DNA of 64,000 nucleotides. Source: Glycine soja (taxonomy: Eukaryota; Streptophyta; Magnoliopsida; Fabales; Fabaceae). The notes beneath the pieces are model-generated. The model saw only the letters and a program-made list of their open reading frames with translations. It was not told the origin of the DNA and made no database searches. The stretch covers positions 40,072,966 to 40,136,965 of the forward strand of contig NC_041019.1 in NCBI RefSeq assembly GCF_004193775.1, given 5' to 3'. Made by a program: the position numbers and the translations under genes. Below, piece after piece: positions 10,550-19,207 of this stretch (the stretch's first letter is position 1; every line of letters starts with the position of its first letter).

Positions 10550-13063
10550 GAGCCTAAGCCCATGTGTTGTGCCAGTGTTGTTGGTGCCCAAAAAGGATGG
10601 TACGTGGAGAATGTGTACAGATTGTAGAGCCATCAACAACATCACTGTAAAGTATAGGCACCCCATTCCTAGACTTGATGATTTTCTTGATGAGTTGCAT
10701 GGTGCCAATATCTTTTCAAAAATTGATCTTAAAAGTGGGTATCACCAAATCAGCATGAAAAAGGGTGATGAGTGGAAAACCGCTTTCAAGACCAAGTTTG
10801 GTTTGAATGAATGGCTAGTGATGCCTTTTGGGCTCAGTAATGCACCAAGCACCTTTATGAGGCTTATGCATCTTGTCTTAAGGGATTTCATATGTAGATT
10901 TGTAGTTGTTTATTTTGATGATATTTTAGTGTACAATAGGAGCCTAGATGATCACTTAGGACATCTCAGGCAAGTTCTTTCAGTCCTTAGGAAAAACACC
11001 CTCTATGCAAATATAGAGAAGTATACTTTTTGTGTAGATAATATAGTTTGCTTAGGGTTTGTAGTTGGTAGAAATGGGGTCCAAGTGGACCCTGAGAAAA
11101 TCAAGGCCATCCAAGAATGGCCCACCCCAAAAAGTGTGGGAGATATTAAGAGCTTCCATGGGTTAGCAAGCTTCTATAGAAGGTTCGTTCCTAATTTCTC
11201 TACAATTGCATCACCTATCAATGAGCTTGTGAAGAAGAATGTGGCATTTACCTGGGGTGAAAAACAAGAGCAAGCCTTTGCTTTGCTCAAAGAAAAGCTT
11301 ACTAAGGCTCCTGTTCTAGCTCTTCCTGACTTTTCTAAAACTTTTGAGCTAGAATGTGATGCCTCTGGAGTGGGAGTTAGAGATGTATTGTTACAAGGTG
11401 GGCACCCTATTGCTTATTTTAGTGAAAAACTTCATAGTGCCACCCTCAACTACCCCACCTATGATAAAGAGCTTTATGCCTTAATAAGAGCCCTCCAAAC
11501 TTAGGAACATTACCTTGTTTCCAAGGAATTTGTCATTTATAGTGATCATCAATCACTTAAGTACATTAGAGGGCAAATCAAGTTAAACAAGAGGCATGCA
11601 AAATGGGTAGAGTACCTAGAGCAATTTCCATATGTTATCAAATACAAAAAGGGAACAACAAATGTGGTAGCTGATGCCCTCTCTAGGAGACACACATGGT
11701 TTTGCTCCCTAGGAGGCCAAATTTTAGGATTTGATAATATTAGGGACTTGTATGCTTTAGATGAACATTTCTCTCCCATTTATGAGAGTTGTGGGAAAAA
11801 GGCCCAAGATGGATTCTATTTGGCTGAGGGGTATTTGTTCAAAGAGGGAAAGCTTTGCATACCCCAAGGATCCATTAGGAAATTACTTGTGAAAGAGAGC
11901 CACGAGGGTGGGCTCATGGGCCACTTTGGGATAGACAAGACCCTTGTCTTACTCAAAGAAAAGTTTTATTGGCCCCATATGAAGAAAGATGTCCATAAGC
12001 ATTGCACTAGGTGTGTGGCTTGTTTACAAGCCAAGTCTAGGGTGATGCCTCATGGGCTATACATACCCTTACCCATCCCCTCTGCACCTTGGGTAGACAT
12101 TAGTATGGACTTTGTCCTTGGGCTTCCTAGAACCCAAAGAGGTGTAGACTCTATCTTTGCGGTGGTGGATAGGTTTAGCAAGATGACACACTTTATACCA
12201 TGCCACAAGGTGGATGAAGCTTCCCACATCTCAAAACTCTTTTTCAGGGAAGTTGTGAGACTCCATGGTTTTCCTAGGACCATTGTGTCAGCTAGAGATG
12301 CTAAGTTCCTTAGCCACTTCTGGAAAACCTTATGGGCTAAGCTAGGAACTAAACTTCTTTTCTCTACCACTTGTCATCCATAAACTGATGGGCAAACAGA
12401 GGTAGTGAATAGGTCTTTATCCACCCTTTTAAGGGCTCTTCTGAAAGGCAACCATAAGTCTTGGGATGAGTATCTTCCTCATGTAGAATTTGCCTACAAC
12501 ATGGGGGTTCATAGAACCACCAAGCAATCCCCTTTTAAGATTGTCTATGGGTTCAATCCCCTAACACCGTTAGACCTCATTCCCCTCCCACTGGACACTT
12601 CTTTTATACATAAAGAAGGGGAATCTAGGTCAAAGTTTGTAAAGAAGTTGCATGAGAGGGTTAAGAACCAAATAGAGAACCAAACAAAGGTGTATTCAAC
12701 TAAAGGCAATAGAGGAAGAAAAGAGCTAGTTCTTAATGACAGTGACTGGGTTTGGCTCCATCTTAGGAAGGATAGATTCCCTACGAAAAGGAAATCCAAG
12801 CTTAGCCCTAGAGGGGATGAACCTTTTCAGGTTTTGGAGAGGATCAATAACAATGCCTATAGGTTGGACCTCCCAGAAGAGTATGGAGTCAGCACCACTT
12901 TTAACATTTATGATTTAATTCCTTTTGCAGGTGGAGCTGATATTGAGGATGAGGAAATAACAAATTTGAGGTCAAATCCTCTTCAAGGGGAAGGGGATGA
13001 TGCAATCCTTCCTAGGAAGGGACCAGTCACTAGAGCCATGAGCAAGAGGCTCCAAGAGGATTG
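10497..13063 (+). pseudogene. pol of the gypsy element: RT, RNase H, integrase
   Basis: One frame, broken by two stops, holds the replication enzymes. Reverse transcriptase shows [38 protein letters not shown] and the catalytic YFDDIL (10911 onward). RNase H follows with [11 protein letters not shown] and [14 protein letters not shown] 11502-11504 replaces a Trp in it. Integrase has the HHCC zinc region ([10 protein letters not shown].. [12 protein letters not shown]), the first catalytic Asp in WVDISMDF and the Glu in GQTEVVNRS. The middle Asp of the usual SDRDxKF is Ala here (SARDAKF, codon GCT 12291-12293). TAA 12381-12383 replaces a Gln. The C-terminal module (EPFQVLERINNNAYRLDLP) is followed by a tail that runs through the polypurine tract into the 3' LTR and stops at TGA 13062. 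Confidence 0.9.
12984..12997 (+). other. Polypurine tract of the gypsy element
   Basis: AAGGGGAAGGGGATGA lies directly before the 3' LTR start (TGATGC at 12998), the usual place for plus-strand priming. It is also translated as part of the pol C-terminus. Confidence 0.75.
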
Positions 13064-13117
13064 AGCTAGAGTTGCTGAAGAAGGCCCTAGGGTTCTCATG
13101 AACCTCAGGATAGATTT
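12998..13117 (+). repeat. 3' LTR of the gypsy element, first part
   Basis: This matches 5301-5420 of the 5' LTR with a handful of changes. It then stops where the copia LTR begins (TGTAGAAAC at 13118). Confidence 0.85.
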
Positions 13118-14785
13118 TGTAGAAACAAGCTTCATGATGATAAATCAAGTTGATTCAAGTAGTTTTGATAATGACAAAGATGATGACAAAAATCCCAAAG
13201 AATGATTTCAAGATTGAGTCAACAAGTTCAAGATCAAGTTTAATTTCGAGTTTCAAGAAAAGAAATCAAGAAGATTCAAGAATCAAGAGAAGTTTGATTT
13301 CAAGATTCAAGAGAAGATGAATTCAAGTTTCAAGAGAAGAAATCAAGAAGACTTCACAAGGGAAGTATTGAAAAGATTTTTCAAAAAAACAAACATAGCA
13401 CAATTTTGTTTTTCAGAAGAGTTTTTCTCAAAATTTTCTAAGTTACCAGAGTTTTTACTCTCTGGTAATCGATTACCAGTTTCCTGTAATCGATTACTAG
13501 TGGCAAAGTTTGATTTCAAAAGCTTGCAACTGAATTTGCAACGTTCCAATTGATTTCAAAATGGTGTAATCGATTACAAGGTATTGGTAATCGATTACCA
13601 GTGTATCTGAACGTTGAAATTCAAAATCAATTGTGAAGATTCATATCCTTTCATAAAAAGCTTTGTGTAATCGATTACATGGTTTTAGTAATCAATTACT
13701 AGTGACAAGTTTTGAATAAAAATCAAAAGATATAACTCTTCCAATGGTTTTCAGGTTTTTCTAAAGGTTATAACTCTTCTAATGGTTTTCTTGACCAGAC
13801 ATGAAGAGTCTATAAAAGCAAGACCTTGACTTGCATTTCAAAAACTTTTTATATATATTCTTTTACAACCTTTGAATCTCTTTGAACATCTTCTTGAACT
13901 TCTTCTTCTTCTTCCTTTGCCAAAAGCTTTCTGAGTTTTCTGGTTTCCAAATTTTGTTCTTTCACATAAAACAAAAGTGTGCTATTCGTCTTTTTCATTC
14001 TCTTCTCCTTTTGCCAAAAAGAATTCTCCAAGGACTAACCACCTGAATTCTTTTTGTGTCTCTCTTCTCCCTTTTCCAAAAGAACAAAGGACTAATCGCC
14101 TGAATTCTTTTGTGTCTCCCTTCTTCCTTGTCAAAGAATTCAAAACGACACAGCCTGAGAATTCTTTTGATTCTTCCCTTTCCCATAAACAAAAGATTTC
14201 AAAGGACTAACCGCTTGAGATATCTTTTGTTTCCCCTTCACAAAGTTTCAAAGGACGAACAACCTGAGAACTTTGTCTTAACACATTGGAGGGTACATCC
14301 TTTGTGGTACAAGTAGAGGGTACATCTACTTGGGTTGTTGTGACTGAGAACAAGAGAGGGTACATCTCTTGTGGATTAGTTCAAGTGGAGGGTACATCCA
14401 CTTGGTTGTTCAAAGAGAACAAGGGAGGGTACATCCCTTGTGGATCTTTGCTTGTAAAGGATTTTACAAGGTTGAAAAGAAATCTCAAGGACCGCAGGTC
14501 GCTTGGGGACTGGATGTAGGCACGGGTTGTTGCCGAACCAGTATAAAACTCTTGTGTTTGTCTTCTTCTTCCCTACACTTTTAATTTCCGCTATGCACTT
14601 TAATTATCGCTTTTACTTTTGGTTAAGTTTCTATTTCTGTTCTTTACTTTCTTAACATTATAGTAAAAGCCTAATTGATTTTAGTAACATTAAGAAGGAT
14701 AGATTTTTAATTAGTAAAGGTTCATTAATAATTAATTCAACCCCCCCCCCCCTTCTTAATTATTCCGAGGCCACATGATCCAACA
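13118..14785 (+). repeat. 5' LTR of the truncated copia element (1668 bp)
   Basis: It begins TGTAGAAACAAGC and ends GATCCAACA. The left third has six copies of the palindrome GTAATC(G/A)ATTAC (13465-13700). The middle has roughly 60-bp repeats of the type CAAAGGACTAA-CGCCTGAGA-TTCTTTTG (13990-14275). An array of five small hairpins follows (14281-14441), then the stem CTTGTAAA-GGA-TTTTACAAG (about 14451-14470), then the motif GGACTGGATGTAGGCACGGG with GAACCAGTATAAAA (14505-14550). Confidence 0.85.
14281..14441 (+). repeat. Array of five hairpins with loop GGGTACA
   Basis: Four perfect 8-bp stems enclose the same 7-base loop GGGTACA: CAAGTAGA/TCTACTTG (14310-14332), ACAAGAGA/TCTCTTGT (14350-14372), CAAGTGGA/TCCACTTG (14382-14404) and ACAAGGGA/TCCCTTGT (14419-14441). 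An imperfect fifth is at 14281-14307. Stem bases change in pairs between copies while the loop stays constant. Confidence 0.85.
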
Positions 14786-14787
14786 AG

Positions 14788-14800
14788 TGGTATCAGAGCA
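14788..14800 (+). other. Primer binding site of the truncated copia element
   Basis: TGGTATCAGAGCA lies two bases after the LTR end and is complementary to initiator Met-tRNA. Confidence 0.85.
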
Positions 14801-14835
14801 AGTATCTTGTAGAAAGTTTAACAACTTCAAGATTC

Positions 14836-15711
14836 ATGGCCTCTTTAAATTCTTTGTTTTTCAAAAGTATTTTCAGGAATAGGTTATTCCCAGATCATGA
14901 TGAAGACCAAGTCAACTTGTGTCTCATGACAAAATCTCATGAAAACAACAAAGAAGAATCTGTAAGGAAGAAGTGGTACATCGACAGTGGATGTTCAAGC
15001 ATATGACGGGAGATGTATCAAAATTTACAACTATTTTCCCCAAGAAAAGTGGACATGTTACATATGGCGACAACAACAAAGGCAAAATCTTTGGAATCGG
15101 TAAAATAGGTACGAGTTCCTCTACTCCTATTGAAAATGTGTTACTTGTAGAAGGTTTAAAGCATAGCCTATTAAGTGTTAGTCAATTATGTGATAGAGGA
15201 TAAAGTATCTTTTGATTCTGAAAAATGTGATATCAAGCATGAGCATGACAAAGATATTGAACATATAGGTTTCAGAGAAAATAATGTTTACATGATTGAT
15301 TTAAAACAAAAATCTGAAAATGATAGATGCTTTCTAAGTAAAGATTGTGATCCATGGTTATGGAATAAGAGAATTGCTCATATTAACATGGATAATCTAA
15401 ATAGATTAATTTCAAAAGATCTAGTTATTGGTTTACCAAAATTAAAATTTGAAAAAGATAAGTTATGTGATGCATGCCAAAAAGGTAAACAAACAAAAGT
15501 ATCTTTTAAGTCTAAAAATATTGTTTCTACCACTCAACCATTACAATTATTGCACATGGATTTGTTTAGACAATCTAGGGTCATGAGTTTTGGTGGAAGC
15601 TACTATGCATTAGTAATTGTTGATGACTATTCTAGGTATACTTGGACTTTATTTCTTACTCATAAAAATGATGCATTTCATGCATTTAGAAGACTTGCCA
15701 AAGTCATTTAG
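14836..15711 (+). pseudogene. Copia gag/protease/integrase remnant
   Basis: From ATG 14836 a short gag start runs directly into the region before the protease, so most of gag has been deleted. The protease motif WYIDSGCSS is followed by a frame slip near 15001 and then MTGDVSKF, the usual next block. The frame LLSVSQLCDRG ends at a further slip near 15200. The GAG-pre-integrase region follows (LWNKRIAHINMDNLNRLI) with a zinc pair CDACQKGKQ, then integrase core text (PLQLLHMDLF, VIVDDYSRYTWTLFL). The frame ends at 15709-15711, where the gypsy LTR resumes. It cannot make a working protein. Confidence 0.85.
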
Positions 15712-16330
15712 AAGCCTAATCCAATTAAATTTTAAAGCGGGAGGTGAGCATTTGCTTACTACACCCCATTGCCACATCATATAGTCACACTTTGTGCATG
15801 TCCTTCATGCTTTACATGCCTCATGACACCTAAGCACACTTAGTGGAGAATCTTGGAATTGATCTTGGATTAGTGGGTTGAACCATAACTAAAATTCACT
15901 AATCATAATTAGTGAAATTTTGGCTCCAAAGTTTGGCTCCACAAATTCAATTTCAAATTCAAGTGAAATTTGAATTGAAATTCAAATTTCCCTCCAATTT
16001 TGTGTGACACTTAAGCTATAAATAGAGATCATGTGTGTGCATTTTTTCAACTTTGATCATTTGAAAATTAAACTTTAGATTTTAGAGCTCTTTTAGAGCA
16101 CAAAATTTCGTGCTCTTCTCTTCCTCTCCCTTCATTTATCTCCTTATTCCTCCAAGCTCTTATCCATGGCCTCCTATAGTGGTGAGCTTCTTCTTGTCTC
16201 ATCTTCTCCTGAAGTGGCGTCTCTTGTCTCTCTTCCTTCTCCATTCCGCTGCCATTCATCTTCCAAGAAGCAAAGGAATCCATTGATGAAGAAGATCCTA
16301 GGCCTACAGGCTCCAATGGAGCTTACATCA
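15712..16330 (+). repeat. 3' LTR of the gypsy element, second part
   Basis: This matches 5668-6289 of the 5' LTR, from AGCC(C/T)AATCCAATT to GCTTACATCA, with few differences, and is followed by the duplicated GTGTG. Its TATA box and pyrimidine-rich stretch are kept. Confidence 0.9.
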
Positions 16331-16353
16331 GTGTGTAGATAGGTAAAAAAACC

Positions 16354-17229
16354 GGCCAATGCTGAACTATAAGACTTTTGGCTGGTGGGAAGGGTCCTTT
16401 CTCAAGGCCCTATGAATATTCGGGCTTTCAAATCAACATTGGTCACGTTAGTCCTATACCGAGGATCGAGAAAATAGTTCAACATATTGCCAAATTTTTT
16501 TTTGGGTATTGGTCCCAACCAAATATTGGCCCTCACCACCATTTTAAAATTTCAAATATTGGCCCTCACAATGGAATCACGCATTGTGGGAGCTGTGCAA
16601 ACCATTGTTCTATGGAATTGACATTTTATTGTACTTTATTTTACACTTTCCATATACAACATAATTATGATTTTGTTGTGCATTATGATTTATGAAAAAA
16701 TATATAACGGAATCACAACTTTATTGTGTAAAGGAGGCTAAATACGACATGTACAATAAAATTATGATTTTGTTGCACAGTATAGCAAAATGACAATTCT
16801 CTTGTACAATTTTTTTCTATAAAAAACTATTCAGTGAGTATGATTCTTCCATTGTACATTTTTTGTTTTTCTAGTGGTTTGACAGAGAGAAAAAAACGTA
16901 TGTATTAAATGAGATTTCATAGAAATGTCTACTACATATTGACATACACATCCATAAAATTAATTGGATATGCATTGAGCATTTAAAATAATTTCAATCC
17001 TTAGAAAGGTCTATTACATATTAAGATCCTCTAGCTGGTTGAAATGTATTGAGTTGAAAGCTTGAATGTATTTCATGTAAGGATTTTTCCATAAACGGGC
17101 TTCGGTGTGCAATATTTTGTCCATTGGGGTACAACAGGAGGCAAGGGACAATTATCCCTTAAAAATAACTATATTATCATATAAAAGATGGAGTTAGTGA
17201 ATAAATAAATATTAGCTTACAAAAGTAAA
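16354..17229. other. Spacer between MULE-A and the FAR1/OTU gene, no gene
   Basis: No coding region is visible. ATTGG(T/C)CC-type words (16508-16580) resemble, in reverse complement, text at 23360-23395 on the far side of the FAR1 transposase. They may be the worn ends of that second MULE, but I could not define a clean terminus or target duplication. Confidence 0.4.
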
Positions 17230-19202
17230 TGATATCTTTAGTGGATAATGTATACATGCACAAAGTGATTTCCATTGAGAAATTCAATTGCAATAAGATA
17301 AGACGCAACTATCACGAGATTCCTAAGTGGAAAGAAAGTCCAACTTTGTAGCCTATATAAGTGGACCAATACAATATTATACCTACTGGCAATGACATAA
17401 CCTATGTCAGGAATGATCGTTCACTTCTCTTTGGGTACTAAACCAAATTCAACATACAAAGAGGTTATTAATTCCAACAATCTTTCTTTTGAGTCAAATA
17501 ATTGAACATGGAGAGAGTGTCACGTTTGAAGTTCTCAAATCAAATGTTGACAAATGAGAGACCAAGACTCCTTACCTTGGCCTAGCAAAGCTACAATTGT
17601 CCTATAACCACAATTTTCATCTGGTGTGACATCTTTAGTGTTCATAATGTATTGTTGCAACTCATCAAGAAATTCATCCATATAATGATCCATTTTTCTC
17701 TTCTTCTTGTCACGACCAACCTTGTGAGCCACACTTGGAGTTCCAAAACTACCAACCATTGTGCTCATTTCATTGACATTCTCCCACATTGAAGGTTCAC
17801 GTTTAGTACATTTTACAGACTTCAACGCACCCTTTGTTTTTGCTTTCTCTGGAGGGGGACACATTGAAGTGGTATTCAGAAATGCAAGTTCATAAAATTT
17901 AGTCTTTAAGGTGATTTTACCGCACACGTCTAGTGGTGAAAGTCTCTTTAACAATGCATTAACCTCATGTGTCAAGGTTAAGTTTCCCCAAGAGTCACCT
18001 GTGTCTTCTAAACTATGAATAGATAACATATTTCAATGTACATGAATGGAGCCATATATATTGAAAATTGTTTAAGTTCACAAGCACATGGTAGACTGTG
18101 AGTAACTCTAAGTGTGCAACCATAAATAGAATTATCAGTACCTATGGAGTCAACCCTTTGTAACTCATGGAAAAGGATCTCTTGTGCTTTTCTTGATATA
18201 AAGTAGTGTAACTTCTTATATACTGGGGAATTAAACATGTGCTCAACCATATTTATGCTTTTTTGAAATGAAGCTTTAATCAACATATGCTACAAGACAA
18301 ACATGTTATTCATTGCATTCCAACAACTACACAAATATCTCATGCTATCATGAAGCAACCTCTTCAATCTTGCATATGCACCTTCAAACCTATTATGTAA
18401 CAAAATGATAATATAAAAAATACTTTTAACTTAACAAAATGAAACATTAAAAACATGTCAAATAATTTATGTACCTGTTTGTTGTTGTGTTTTCAAGATG
18501 CATCACTCGATTAACCTATGCTTTACAAACTTCTCCCTAAAAGGCATCAACCATTGTATTTTGGGCATAGTCAACAAATTCTTTATAACGTGCTTACCAA
18601 TTTGTAAAGCTTTTCAGGCATTCATTATACGATTCTTCATCCAGAGAATGCAACAATAGTTCCCAAGCATCCATGATATTTTGCCACTCTTCAGCCTTAT
18701 CCATGAGGATTTTTCATTTTACATTGACATTCTTCGTAATGTGTAACACACATAACAAATTGATTGAGGAAGGAAACACACTCTCCAATGCATTCATGAA
18801 AGCAAGATCCATATCACTGATAATAACTTGAGGCAACATATCATCTTTCACAAACAATCCTTTCACCTTACTTAAATCCCATTCAAAATTATTTGTTCTC
18901 TCATAAACTTAAAAAAGTAAAGGCAACAACGAAAGCCATGTTTGTTGAAGTGATACCTACAATTTCCAACATCAGAAGACAATATTTGTTTGTTTTATAA
19001 GTTTTATCACAAATCAACATGTTGGAAATGGATTTAGGAGTTTGATGGAATCTGGATGTGCCCACCATATATATCTGACAACATCTTCATTGTCTACCCG
19101 TCTAAATCAGTAAACATATTCGTCGCATTCTATCAACTTCATTGAATGTTGTATTTTTGTTTTGGTCTCCTTTGTTCGCAATGATATTTTAGACGTTCAT
19201 TG
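17230..19202 (-). pseudogene. FAR1-type MULE transposase, catalytic to OTU part
   Basis: This is the downstream two thirds of a transposase read on the minus strand. Near 19000-19200 is text leading into the DDE core. MLPQVIISDMDLAFMNALE (about 18780-18840) carries the catalytic Asp block and is followed by LLCVLHITKNVNVK. Near 18008-18286, YGCTLRVTHSLPCACEL is the SWIM-type zinc motif. From about 17620 an OTU cysteine-protease domain begins: DENCGYRTIVALLG holds the expected catalytic Cys. Broken frames down to 17230 continue it (GYVIASRYNIVLVHL, SWTFFPLR) to GNHFVHVYI, which holds the expected His. Many stops and slips make it non-functional. The upstream third lies beyond the solo LTR. Confidence 0.8.
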
Positions 19203-19207
19203 TATAT

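Larger units (their letters stand above)
13118..15711 (+). mobile_element. Truncated Ty1/copia element inside the gypsy 3' LTR
   Basis: The order is 5' LTR (13118-14785), primer site (14788), a short broken gag start, the protease motif, and integrase N-terminal and core text. Sequence homology to the element ends at about 15711 in the middle of the integrase, and the gypsy LTR resumes at the equivalent of 5665. The rest of pol, the 3' LTR and about 245 bp of gypsy LTR are missing, so one deletion removed both. Confidence 0.85.
5301..16330 (+). mobile_element. Ty3/gypsy LTR retrotransposon inserted in MULE-A
   Basis: The LTRs begin TGATGCAATCC and end GCTTACATCA. A 5-bp target duplication GTGTG lies at 5296-5300 and 16331-16335. 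Removing the element restores the MULE-A right end exactly (AGAGAGTGTG followed by TAGATAGG). The order is 5' LTR, primer binding site, long leader, gag, protease, reverse transcriptase, RNase H, integrase, polypurine tract, 3' LTR, which is the Ty3/gypsy order. All coding parts are broken. Part of the 3' LTR was lost when a copia element landed there. Confidence 0.9.
1016..16353. mobile_element. Mutator-like element (MULE-A), host of nested insertions
   Basis: The left end (from 1016, GGTTTTTTTACCTATCTACA) is the reverse complement of the right end, which finishes at 16353. The inverted repeat extends inward for about 480 bp (1016-1500 against 4780-5300). Just outside the ends lie GGCCAAATG (1006-1014) and GGCCAATG (16354-16361), a near-perfect 8-9 bp target duplication as expected for Mutator-like elements. 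Without the 11-kb gypsy insertion (5301-16330 plus its 5-bp duplication) the element would be about 4.3 kb. It carries two minus-strand reading frames (2250-3087 and 3875-4387) but no recognisable complete transposase, so it is probably non-autonomous. Confidence 0.7.

Noticed and set aside
13465..13700. Evenly spaced palindromes that could look like a CRISPR array
   Set aside because: Spacing is irregular, the repeat is only 12 bp, and the sequence is a plant LTR.
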